Part shown: one piece after another, positions 33,801 through 40,270 of the stretch
How positions within the stretch are numbered: position 1 is the first letter of the stretch
Layout of the letters: each line of letters opens with the position of its first letter
From: Phytomonospora sp040655735
Lineage (GTDB): Bacteria > Actinomycetota > Actinomycetes > Mycobacteriales > Micromonosporaceae
Reading direction: 5' to 3'
Assembly (NCBI RefSeq): GCF_040655735.1
Contig: NZ_JBFAKK010000015.1
Coordinates: 124,001-188,000 of the forward strand
Length of the DNA stretch: 64,000 nucleotides
Notes under the pieces: generated by a model
Seen by the model: only the letters and a program-made list of their open reading frames with translations
Told to the model about the DNA's origin: nothing
Database searches by the model: none
Program-made: the position numbers and the translations under genes

Positions 33801-33823
33801 CTATCTGGGGGTACTATTAAACA
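33801..33823 (+). promoter_or_regulatory. Family A promoter, copy 2 (leaderless)
   Basis: CTATCTG then GGGGTACTATTAAACA. TACTAT is at 33812-33817 and the ATG of the next gene begins at 33825, 8 nt later. In the other copies that position starts a stem-loop. The mRNA should start at the A of ATG. Confidence 0.8.
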
Positions 33824-33824
33824 C

Positions 33825-34592
33825 ATGGAGATCGTGGAGAAGCGCGGCCGGCGCGTCACCGACAGCATCGGTGCAGCCGAGTACGTGGGGCTGACGCCGG
33901 GGACCCAGCGCGTCTACGCCCACCGGCGGGACGAGTACGGCTGGCCCGAACCGGTCGAGACCGAGACGGTGAGGGGCGGCGTCGTGCGGCACTGGTACGC
34001 CCTAGACGACCTGGACGCGTTCAAGCAGGCCCGCGCCACCCCACCGGCACCACCAGAGACCATCTGGGACGGCCCCGGCCACGCCCTGCTGTCCGCCCGC
34101 GACATCAGCGTGCTCGCCGACATCAAGCACGGCACGTGGAAGGTCTACGAGCGCGACTCGGCGAGCGCGTGGGCGAGGGGCCAGGACGGCTACCTGCCGC
34201 TGCCGACCTGGGACACCAAGATCCAAGGCGGCCCCCCTCCGGAGGAGGAGCTGGCCGACCTGGGTCTGCCCAACCAACCCGGTCCCCGCCCGACCCGGTA
34301 CTGGCGCGCCGAGGTCATCTTGCCGTGGCTGGCGAGCCGGACCACCAGGGACGCCGCAGGCCGTCCGGGCAGACAGGGCCGGCGGAGCGGTCCCGTCCCG
34401 AAGGTCGGCGACCTGGAGGAAGCGCTCAAGCGGCTCGCCGGGCGGGCCGGCCATACCTCGCCGCCCACCAATGCCGAGATCGCCGCCGAGCTGAGCGAGC
34501 AGTTCGAACGCGAGGTGAGCGTGCGATCCGTGATGAGGCTCAAAAAGCACCAGCGTGACCAGGCCGACCAGGAGCAGGCGAGCGCGACCTGA
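33825..34592 (+). CDS. Multi-HTH regulator-like protein, leaderless
   Basis: A 255-residue protein with three segments resembling MerR-type or plasmid DNA-binding modules: DSIGAAEYVGLTPGTQRVYA (about 12-31), LSARDISVLADIKHGTWKVY (about 87-106) and a C-terminal TNAEIAAELSEQFEREVSVR (about 218-237). A family A promoter places its start codon at +1. Being expressed from the shared promoter without the 5' stem-loop, it is the best candidate for the regulator of that promoter set. Confidence 0.72.
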   Translation: MEIVEKRGRRVTDSIGAAEYVGLTPGTQRVYAHRRDEYGWPEPVETETVRGGVVRHWYALDDLDAFKQARATPPAPPETIWDGPGHALLSARDISVLADIKHGTWKVYERDSASAWARGQDGYLPLPTWDTKIQGGPPPEEELADLGLPNQPGPRPTRYWRAEVILPWLASRTTRDAAGRPGRQGRRSGPVPKVGDLEEALKRLAGRAGHTSPPTNAEIAAELSEQFEREVSVRSVMRLKKHQRDQADQEQASAT

Positions 34593-34600
34593 GGCAGTGG

Positions 34601-35308
34601 CTACGAGGCGGTGCCACCGGCGACCGCGCGCCGGATCGCCGCGCGCATGATGTCCCCGGTGGTGACCACGCAGCCGCGGAGACGCTCACGTGCGGCCAGG
34701 GCCTGCTCATCGGGCCACTCCAGGCCGGGATCGCGGCGCCGACGACTGGCGGGCCCGTGGCCGTAGCGCCGCGCCCACGTCTCCAGGCGGCGCACCGCAG
34801 GCTCGGAGACCCAGTAGGCAGCCAGGCGCACCGTCTGCGCCAGTGCGGGGTCCAGCACCACGGTGATGGTGACGACGTCCTCCCTGGGAGCGCCCGTCCG
34901 GTGCTCGCGGGGGCTGACACCGACCTGGCGGCCGGGAAGACGGACCGGCGCCGGCGGCCAGTCGGTGTTCCAGCCGCGCTCGCCGAGCAGCGCCCGCAGG
35001 TGCGCGGTGACCACGGCGGTGCGGGTGTCCAGGAGTGCGCCGGTCAGGCGGCGGTCGGCGAGGCGATCGTGCACCGTCCGGCGCCGCCACGCCACGGTGG
35101 TGGTGTCGGTTCCCGGTGCGGCCGCAGGGTCGCCGAAGGCTTCGCTCGCGCGCTCGGCCGCCGCGGCCTTCCGGTGGGCGGCGACGATCGCGTCCAGGGC
35201 GTCGCGCAGGGGCGCGGGCAGATCGACGGAGAAGCGGTCCATGACGTGGCTCAGCGGGCGGAATGGGGCGGCGCGGAATGGTTGTGCGGTGACGCTCATG
35301 CCCGTCAC
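34601..35308 (-). CDS. Hypothetical protein with RHH-like N-terminus
   Basis: The 235-residue frame (ATG 35299 is an alternative start) has RFSVDLPAPLRDALDAIVAA near residues 25-45, resembling the strand-helix of ribbon-helix-helix proteins. It ends with TTGDIMRAAIRRAVAG, another RHH-like helix. The middle is basic. Tandem GGGCGCTACG 10-mers lie 38 bp upstream, so it may bind them or be controlled through them. No specific family is recognised. Confidence 0.6.
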   Translation of the reverse strand: MTGMSVTAQPFRAAPFRPLSHVMDRFSVDLPAPLRDALDAIVAAHRKAAAAERASEAFGDPAAAPGTDTTTVAWRRRTVHDRLADRRLTGALLDTRTAVVTAHLRALLGERGWNTDWPPAPVRLPGRQVGVSPREHRTGAPREDVVTITVVLDPALAQTVRLAAYWVSEPAVRRLETWARRYGHGPASRRRRDPGLEWPDEQALAARERLRGCVVTTGDIMRAAIRRAVAGGTAS

Positions 35309-35345
35309 GCTCGCCGCCTGGGTGCGACACGCCCGTGGTCAGGGG

Positions 35346-35365
35346 CGTAGCGCCCCGTAGCGCCC
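35346..35365. repeat. Tandem CGTAGCGCCC pair
   Basis: Two perfect adjacent 10-mers (complement of GGGCGCTACG) lie just upstream of the minus-strand gene at 35308. Confidence 0.8.
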
Positions 35366-35424
35366 CGCCGCCAGCTGGTCGGGCCGGGCCGACGGATCGG
35401 TGTGTGGTCGGCGGCGAAGAACCT

Positions 35425-35442
35425 GTACAGGCTAGGCGCGCA
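35425..35442. repeat. 18-nt dispersed repeat, copy 1
   Basis: GTACAGGCTAGGCGCGCA matches 37245-37262 at 17 of 18 positions, with more partial identity (CGAA, ACC) just upstream in both. Neither copy is in a gene. Confidence 0.65.
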
Positions 35443-35484
35443 GGGCCCGGGGGCCGGCGACCCGAACGGGTGAGCGCGATGTTG

Positions 35485-35514
35485 GCGGGCCCGGAGCGAG
35501 AGCTCCGGGCCCGC
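35485..35514 (-). terminator. Terminator-like stem
   Basis: A 13-bp stem (GCGGGCCCGGAGC with GCTCCGGGCCCGC) and GAGA loop lie 5 bp past the end of the minus-strand gene at 35519. Confidence 0.75.
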
Positions 35515-35518
35515 GCTG

Positions 35519-35770
35519 TTACTGCCGGCGCATGTCGATGACCGGAACCTGCTCGAAGCCGGTCACCTCGGTGAAGAAGCCCTCGGTGTGCTTGTTGAGC
35601 TCGTAGTCGGCCTCGGTCGGCTTGTGTTCGTCGCAGTGGATCTCAGTGAACCGCTTGGTGGTCATGAGTTCGCTCGGGTCGGACATGGAGTCGAAGACGT
35701 CGCATGCGACGACGGTGCTCCATTCTCCCGGCTTGGAGCAATTCCGGTGCTCGCAGATCGTGTGATCCAT
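35519..35770 (-). CDS. Hypothetical small protein, family A promoter 3
   Basis: An 83-residue protein beginning at ATG 35770 behind GTGAGGAACCCCCG. The promoter and stem-loop upstream rule out longer forms. It contains CEHRNCSKPG, a later Cys and IHCDEHKP, a likely zinc site. It is the only member of the promoter family on the minus strand. Confidence 0.72.
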   Translation of the reverse strand: MDHTICEHRNCSKPGEWSTVVACDVFDSMSDPSELMTTKRFTEIHCDEHKPTEADYELNKHTEGFFTEVTGFEQVPVIDMRRQ

Positions 35771-35797
35771 CGGGGGTTCCTCACTTGTCGGCGTGTT

Positions 35798-35817
35798 GCG
35801 GAAGTTGCCGATTCCGC
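35798..35817 (-). ncRNA. 5'-terminal stem-loop, copy 2 (minus)
   Basis: On the minus strand, stem GCGGAA/TTCCGC with loop TCGGCAAC. The stem sequence differs wholly from copy 1 while pairing is kept, and the loop is conserved. It starts 8 nt after the TACTAT box. Confidence 0.75.
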
Positions 35818-35818
35818 T

Positions 35819-35841
35819 TGTTAAATAGTACCCCGAGATAG
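35819..35841 (-). promoter_or_regulatory. Family A promoter, copy 3 (minus)
   Basis: CTATCTC then GGGGTACTATTTAACA on the minus strand, TACTAT at 35830-35825, driving the gene at 35770. It is back to back with copy 4 across a 69-bp gap. Confidence 0.8.
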
Positions 35842-35909
35842 GTGGTTTCAAAGGGAGGATCATGTGGTGTTCGTCATGATAAAAGTCTGCTCTGAACTGG
35901 CACAACGCG

Positions 35910-35932
35910 CTAATGTGGGGTACTATTTAACA
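35910..35932 (+). promoter_or_regulatory. Family A promoter, copy 4
   Basis: CTAATGT then GGGGTACTATTTAACA, TACTAT at 35921-35926, driving the DUF932 gene. Confidence 0.8.
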
Positions 35933-35933
35933 C

Positions 35934-35966
35934 GTGAGGGAAAGGGGAAGGCAACCCCCTCCTCAC
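35934..35966 (+). ncRNA. 5'-terminal stem-loop, copy 3
   Basis: Lower stem GTGAGG/CCTCAC and upper stem GGGG/CCCC with loop AAGGCAAC, beginning 8 nt after the TACTAT box of copy 4. An internal bulge separates the two stems. Confidence 0.7.
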
Positions 35967-35998
35967 GATGTTCACCCACCACGAAAGGACGGCCGAAC

Positions 35999-37159
35999 AT
36001 GGCCCTTTCCGCCACCGTTCTCGCCAGCGACACCACCATCCGCAACTCCGGCTTCAACGGGATGCTCTCCACCCTCTCCGAGCTCCGCGAGCGCCAGATC
36101 GACGCCGTCGTCGAGGCGCGCACCATCCGCGCCAACGACGGCCGCATCGAACTCCCGGACCTGCCCACCGGCCCGGTCGGCACCCCCTTCGGCGCCCGCC
36201 ACCTCTCCGGGATGCCCTTGCTCCCCACGAGCGTGTTCCTCTCGGGCATCGCCAGCGGCCTCGACATCCCCGTCAAGTACCTGCGCCGGATGCATCGCTA
36301 CGCCCCCGACCTGTTCGACGCCAACGTCAACTACTGGCTGCAGGACGGCGAGGCGCAACTGCTCATCCGCGCCTACAGTGGCGACCAGGCCGGCGTCGCG
36401 CGCGCCTTCCTGTCCAACTCCTACCGGATCATCGACAACTACGACGTGCTCGTGCACGCGCTGGCCGCCTTCGGCGACGCCGGAGTCACGCCCACGATCG
36501 AGCGCTGCGACCTCACCAGCGAGCGCATGTACGTCTCCCTGACCGTGCCCGGCGTGACCGTCGAGGCCCCCACCCTCCTGCGCGACTACCGCGCCCCGCG
36601 CGGCGGATCGGGCAACGACCTGCCCGTCGTCGCCGCCGGACTCAAGATCACCAACTCCGATGTCGGCCAGGGCGGTTTCATCATCACCCCCTGGGCGAAG
36701 GTCCTCGTGTGCTCCAACGGCATGACCTTCACCGCCTACGCCTCCCGCCGCAACCACCGCGGCCACCGCATGGAGGAGGGCCTGGTCCTCAACGACGCAC
36801 GCGTCGTCAAGGCCCACCTCAACCTCATCGGCGAGGAGGTCCGCGCCGCCGTCAAGGAGTACCTGCACACCGACTTCCTGTCCGCCCGCGTCACCGAGCT
36901 GGAAGAACTGGCCGGAACCCGCCTGCCCGCAGCCGCCGACACCATCCGCCTGATCACCACCCAGGCCGACTACTCCAAGGAGCTCGCCGAGGCCGTCGTG
37001 CAGCGCTTCATCGAAGGCGGCCAGGTCACCGCAGGCGGCTACCTCAACGCCCTGACCTCCCTGGCCCAGGAGCTGCCCGACGCCGCCACCGCCCACGCCA
37101 TCGAGGCCGACGCCCCGGGCCTCATGGCCCAGGCCGCGCGGTACGCCCTGACCGCCTGA
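35999..37159 (+). CDS. DUF932 phage/plasmid-like protein
   Basis: The 386-residue protein matches DUF932: NYWLQDGEAQLLIRAYSGD, FLSNSYRIIDNYDVL, then GLKITNSDVGQGGFIITPW and VCSNGMTF. DUF932 proteins are common on plasmids and phages, often in early-expressed or leading regions; their biochemical role is not established. GAAAGGACGGCCGAAC precedes ATG 35999, and the transcript starts with the family stem-loop. The open frame upstream to 35864 is ruled out by the promoter. Confidence 0.88.
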   Translation: MALSATVLASDTTIRNSGFNGMLSTLSELRERQIDAVVEARTIRANDGRIELPDLPTGPVGTPFGARHLSGMPLLPTSVFLSGIASGLDIPVKYLRRMHRYAPDLFDANVNYWLQDGEAQLLIRAYSGDQAGVARAFLSNSYRIIDNYDVLVHALAAFGDAGVTPTIERCDLTSERMYVSLTVPGVTVEAPTLLRDYRAPRGGSGNDLPVVAAGLKITNSDVGQGGFIITPWAKVLVCSNGMTFTAYASRRNHRGHRMEEGLVLNDARVVKAHLNLIGEEVRAAVKEYLHTDFLSARVTELEELAGTRLPAAADTIRLITTQADYSKELAEAVVQRFIEGGQVTAGGYLNALTSLAQELPDAATAHAIEADAPGLMAQAARYALTA

Positions 37160-37173
37160 CCACCGGCCCCATC

Positions 37174-37199
37174 GACGGCCCCGGTACGCCGGGGCCGTC
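37174..37199 (+). terminator. Terminator-like stem after DUF932 gene
   Basis: An 11-bp stem (GACGGCCCCGG with CCGGGGCCGTC) and TACG loop, 15 bp after the stop. Confidence 0.75.
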
Positions 37200-37244
37200 T
37201 CCCATGCCCGCACCGGCCCGCCCCGAGAGCCGGGAGCGAAACCC

Positions 37245-37262
37245 GTACAGGCTAAGCGCGCA
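37245..37262. repeat. 18-nt dispersed repeat, copy 2
   Basis: GTACAGGCTAAGCGCGCA, one mismatch from 35425-35442. The two copies bracket the promoter pair and the DUF932 gene. Confidence 0.65.
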
Positions 37263-37350
37263 AGCGGGCCCACGGCCCAGGCGCTACCCTGGACCTGCAG
37301 GACGGAGCGGCCCTCTCGGGGGACGACCTTTCTTGTTGGTGAACACCGAT

Positions 37351-37399
37351 GGCCGGGGCGTTGCCGAAACGCCCTCCCCGTGAGGGCTTAGCCCCGGTC
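37351..37399 (+). other. Structured intergenic element with alternative stems
   Basis: An outer stem pairs 37351-37359 with 37391-37399 (9 bp, one G-U). Inside, GGGCGTT/AACGCCC (37356-37374) and CCCTC/GAGGG (37372-37386) cannot form together with each other or fully with the outer stem. No gene lies between 37160 and 37595, so this may be a regulatory RNA or attenuator. Confidence 0.45.
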
Positions 37400-37525
37400 A
37401 TCACTTACTCCCCGCGCCGGCCCGCCGTGCCGCGCTCGCCTTCTTTCCGCACCGGAAGAAGCCGATCCCCGCCCGATGTGGGCAACACCACTCAATGTTT
37501 TCGCAGGTCAAGCCCTATTTAAGCA

Positions 37526-37548
37526 CTAATACGGGGTACTATTTAACA
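37526..37548 (+). promoter_or_regulatory. Family A promoter, copy 5
   Basis: CTAATAC then GGGGTACTATTTAACA, TACTAT at 37537-37542. Identical to copy 1 over the whole 23 nt. Confidence 0.82.
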
Positions 37549-37549
37549 G

Positions 37550-37567
37550 GCGGGACGGCAACCCCGC
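37550..37567 (+). ncRNA. 5'-terminal stem-loop, copy 4
   Basis: Stem GCGGG/CCCGC with loop ACGGCAAC, beginning 8 nt after the box. CACACCAACAA follows, as in copies near 38240 and 39690. Confidence 0.72.
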
Positions 37568-37595
37568 GCCACACCAACAACGACAGGAGGCCGCC

Positions 37596-38033
37596 ATGGC
37601 CGACCCCTTCGAGCCGCAGTCGACCCCCCGGACCGGGGACGTCGTGGAGTTGTGGCCCGGCCTCGACTTCGTCATCGTGCACGCCTACTCCCGGGCCGAG
37701 GCGATCGCCGACGGGGTGCTCATCCCCATTCCGGCCGAATCCCAGCAGTACGCGCCGCTGATGATGCCGGGGGTGTTCACCGCTCCTTTGTGGCACGCGG
37801 CCGCCCCCGCATGGACCGAGGCTCCGGCGGCGGCGCGCCTCAAGACGATCTTGCAGATCATCGCCGAGCACCACGGTGCGCACTGCGACGGTGACCACTT
37901 CATCGACCTTCCCGCAGGGGCGCTGCCCGCCCGGGAGAACGGCCAGCCCGGACGCGAGCGGATCTGGTACCACGTCGGCGCGGGCGACACCGGGGATCTG
38001 GTGCTCACGGTCGGATTCCCCGAAGACCGCTAG
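37596..38033 (+). CDS. DUF6573-like protein
   Basis: A 145-residue protein with the pattern IVHAYSRAEAIADGVLIPIP near residues 27-46, and PLMMPGVFTAPLWHAAA, resembling the DUF6573 family of plasmid and phage proteins. The role is unknown. GACAGGAGGCCGCC precedes ATG 37596. It is driven by family A promoter 5. Confidence 0.75.
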   Translation: MADPFEPQSTPRTGDVVELWPGLDFVIVHAYSRAEAIADGVLIPIPAESQQYAPLMMPGVFTAPLWHAAAPAWTEAPAAARLKTILQIIAEHHGAHCDGDHFIDLPAGALPARENGQPGRERIWYHVGAGDTGDLVLTVGFPEDR

Positions 38034-38089
38034 CGCCCCTTGAGGCGGCGACGGAGACCGGTTCGCCGCCCGAGGGCAAAATGAAAGCA

Positions 38090-38131
38090 AATCGCGCCCG
38101 ATCGCCTTTCCATAGGCGGTCGGGCGCGATT
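38090..38131 (+). terminator. Strong terminator
   Basis: A 17-bp stem (AATCGCGCCCGATCGCC with GGCGGTCGGGCGCGATT, one wobble) and an 8-nt loop end the transcript of the previous gene. Confidence 0.85.
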
Positions 38132-38194
38132 CCTATTCGTCAAAACAATTCATGTTGATCATGCATTTTCCCTGCTCAAGCCTTGTTGACAAGT

Positions 38195-38217
38195 CTAATA
38201 GGGGGTACTATTTAACA
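38195..38217 (+). promoter_or_regulatory. Family A promoter, copy 6
   Basis: CTAATAG then GGGGTACTATTTAACA, TACTAT at 38206-38211. It appears to drive a run of genes to 40057. Confidence 0.82.
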
Positions 38218-38218
38218 C

Positions 38219-38236
38219 GTGGGACGGCAACCCCAC
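38219..38236 (+). ncRNA. 5'-terminal stem-loop, copy 5
   Basis: Stem GTGGG/CCCAC with loop ACGGCAAC; the second base pair is T-A here, G-C or C-G elsewhere, so the change is compensatory. It starts 8 nt after the box. Confidence 0.72.
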
Positions 38237-38264
38237 ACCACACCAACAAGTCAAGGGAGTGACC

Positions 38265-38741
38265 GTGAAGGACACCACCACCCGCATCAATGACGGAGTC
38301 ACCGCCGCCGAACGGCGAGTGCTGAACAACTCCGAATGGCTCAGCCCGTTCCTGACCCGTGTTCAGACCGCCCGTGCTCTCGTCGCCGCGCTGGTCCGCC
38401 GCCACTACGCCTACGACCTCACCATCAACATCGGGGTCGACGCGTGGAACGACGCCGAGAAGGTCCGCGCCGACGTGGCCGCCGCCGAAACCGCCTGCGC
38501 CGCCGTGCGCAACCGCACCGACGACCAGGTGGTGACCCTGGCCCTGATGTGGGGATGGCTGCGGTGCTTCGACATCGCCGGGGAGGTCGCCGAGCTGATC
38601 ACCGACCCCGCGACCGATTCCGACCACGAGGACCACGCCGCTCACACCGCCCGCGTGGGCGAGCGCCGGGAGGTGCTGGCGAACCTTCTCACCCAGTTCG
38701 AGAAGGACCTCACCGAGGCTCACGGACCCACCGGGTCCTAG
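38265..38741 (+). CDS. Hypothetical helical protein
   Basis: A 158-residue all-helical protein (TRINDGVTAAERRVLNNSEW at the start) with no recognised domain. AAGGGAGTGACC places the start at GTG 38265, two codons after another GTG. It is the first gene behind family A promoter 6. Confidence 0.7.
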   Translation: MKDTTTRINDGVTAAERRVLNNSEWLSPFLTRVQTARALVAALVRRHYAYDLTINIGVDAWNDAEKVRADVAAAETACAAVRNRTDDQVVTLALMWGWLRCFDIAGEVAELITDPATDSDHEDHAAHTARVGERREVLANLLTQFEKDLTEAHGPTGS

Positions 38742-38781
38742 CCCCACCGGGTGCGCCGCCGCCCGGCGGCGCACCCCCACA

Positions 38782-38801
38782 CCCGGGACGGCAACCCCGG
38801 G
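38782..38801 (+). ncRNA. Intercistronic stem-loop, copy 6
   Basis: Stem CCCGGG/CCCGGG with loop ACGGCAAC, followed by CACCAACAAGGAG and the start at 38830. No TACTAT box is upstream, so here the element works inside a polycistronic message or after processing. Confidence 0.7.
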
Positions 38802-38829
38802 ACCAGGTCACCAACAAGGAGCACCCCCC

Positions 38830-39270
38830 ATGATCATCGAGATCACCACCGAGACGACCCACACGATCGCCGTCACCGACCGGGCCGACATCGTGTACGG
38901 CCCCCACCGCGCATGGCTGGAAGAGAGCACCCACAAGGCCATCACCGGGCACGACGCGCTCACCGGCCGCCTTGAAGCGATCTTCGGCGTCTCCTTCCAG
39001 CAGCTGACCGAGGAGACCGTCACCGGCACGGCCGCCGCCCGCGAGCTGGAGAGGTTCGCCAGCTACGCCGAAGGACTCGCGCTGACGCCTCTCCAGTCGG
39101 CCGCCGTAGCGGCCATCGGCAAATGGGTCACCCTCGACACCGCCTCACAGACCGCGTGGCGCTCCGTCAACATTTGCGACCCCGCCACCGTCGCCGAGCA
39201 CCAGCGCGCCACCGCCAAGGCCGCCCGCGCCTTCACCGCCGCCCTGTGGGAAATCCAGCCCCAGCGATAG
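38830..39270 (+). CDS. Hypothetical protein
   Basis: A 146-residue protein with a short beta start (MIIEITTETTHTIAVTDRAD) and then helices (YGPHRAWLEESTHKAITGHD). ACAAGGAGCACCCCCC precedes ATG 38830, 29 nt after the stem-loop. No family is recognised. Confidence 0.7.
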   Translation: MIIEITTETTHTIAVTDRADIVYGPHRAWLEESTHKAITGHDALTGRLEAIFGVSFQQLTEETVTGTAAARELERFASYAEGLALTPLQSAAVAAIGKWVTLDTASQTAWRSVNICDPATVAEHQRATAKAARAFTAALWEIQPQR

Positions 39271-39326
39271 CCCGAGGACCGGGCGCGCTCGCTGCGCCCG
39301 GCCCCTCAGCCGAGAACGGAAACACG

Positions 39327-39656
39327 ATGGCGAAGAACCTCACCGACACCCTGCGCGACCTGCAATCCCTTTGGTACCTGCGATCCTGCAACCACATGCA
39401 CGACTCCCGGGGCCAAGGCGGCCTTATCGCCTATCCATGGGACGCCATCCGTTCGGATGCGTTCGCCGCCGCCGCCGAAGCCACCTTCGACGTGACCACC
39501 GTCGAACAGGCAGCCACGGCCGCCGAGGCCCTGCGCCACCGGCGCTACACGCCCCGGCCGGAGCTGGAGCCGTCGAGCCTCAACACACAGTGGTGGACCG
39601 AAACGGTCAACGAACTCGCCGACGACTACCTAGCCGCCGTGCAGCGCTGGCGGTAG
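39327..39656 (+). CDS. Hypothetical protein
   Basis: A 109-residue acidic helical protein (NLTDTLRDLQSLWYLRSCNH, then TQWWTETVNELADDYLAAVQ). The ribosome site before ATG 39327 is weak (GAGAACGGAAACACG). It sits between two stem-loop copies in the same string. No function is assigned. Confidence 0.65.
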   Translation: MAKNLTDTLRDLQSLWYLRSCNHMHDSRGQGGLIAYPWDAIRSDAFAAAAEATFDVTTVEQAATAAEALRHRRYTPRPELEPSSLNTQWWTETVNELADDYLAAVQRWR

Positions 39657-39669
39657 ACCCCCGCACCAC

Positions 39670-39689
39670 CCCGGGACGGCAACCCCGGG
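39670..39689 (+). ncRNA. Intercistronic stem-loop, copy 7
   Basis: Stem CCCGGG/CCCGGG with loop ACGGCAAC, then CACACCAACAA and the gene at 39731. Nearly identical to copy 6. Confidence 0.7.
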
Positions 39690-39730
39690 AGACCACACCA
39701 ACAAGCACCCCGACCCGAGAGGCCCCCACG

Positions 39731-40057
39731 ATGACGAAGCCCCGCACCACCCGCAACCGCCGCCCCCGCGCTCGCCGGATCCGCCTGCTGTCCGAGGTGT
39801 CGCTACTGCAAGCCGAGGGCACCCCGACGCCCGGCGTGGTCATCGGCGAGGAGCACCGGCCCGGAGTCGGCCGCGTCTGGCACGTCGCCGTCATGAAGGG
39901 CCGCAAGCTCGTCAGCGTCGCCAGCGCCGACGGCCCCGAGCACATCGGACCCCGCGAGCCCGAGGCGGAACCGACCCACGCCAGCGTGTGGACGAAGCTC
40001 ATGGACCGGATCACCGAACACGGTGCCCCCGCGATGAAGATCGGCGCACCCGTCTAG
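39731..40057 (+). CDS. Hypothetical small basic protein
   Basis: A 108-residue protein with a very basic start (RTTRNRRPRARRIRL) and a small beta domain (TPGVVIGEEHRPGVGRVWHV). It could bind nucleic acid. GAGAGGCCCCCACG precedes ATG 39731. It is the last gene before the transfer-origin candidate. Confidence 0.68.
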   Translation: MTKPRTTRNRRPRARRIRLLSEVSLLQAEGTPTPGVVIGEEHRPGVGRVWHVAVMKGRKLVSVASADGPEHIGPREPEAEPTHASVWTKLMDRITEHGAPAMKIGAPV

Positions 40058-40076
40058 ACCCGCCAGCCCGAGAAGC

Positions 40077-40110
40077 CCTCAGGACCGCCCCACCACGGGG
40101 CGGCCTGAGG
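40077..40110 (+). terminator. Terminator-like stem
   Basis: CCTCAGG and CCGCCCC pair with GGGGCGG and CCTGAGG, giving a 14-bp stem with one bulged A. It ends the small-gene transcript. Confidence 0.8.
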
Positions 40111-40270
40111 CATGCGCGAACGAGCGCAGCAAGATGTGCATTCGTTTACACCCGGCCACCACCCGCCCCCCACGATCCCGCCAGCGAACCCGCAGGTCAT
40201 CGCAGGGCGCTACGGGGCGCTACGCCTCGCACCACGGGTGTGCCACGCCCAGGCGGCCACGGTTGGCCCC
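40111..40270. promoter_or_regulatory. Relaxase-operon promoter and oriT candidate
   Basis: This 160-bp gap before the MobC-like gene contains the tandem GGGCGCTACG pair at 40205-40224. Transfer origins of MOBP systems normally lie directly upstream of mobC/mobA, and accessory proteins bind repeats there. No nick-site consensus is recognisable, so the oriT call is positional. Confidence 0.5.
40205..40224. repeat. Tandem GGGCGCTACG pair
   Basis: Two adjacent perfect 10-mers, 47 bp before the MobC-like start, the same unit as at 33055, 35346 and 55182. Confidence 0.82.

Noticed and set aside
35864..35998. Longer form of the DUF932 protein
   Set aside because: The extension covers the promoter and stem-loop that recur at the other genes; ATG 35999 has its own ribosome site.
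37290..37400. tRNA or tmRNA gene
   Set aside because: Stems are present but no cloverleaf, T-loop or CCA-type end could be fitted.
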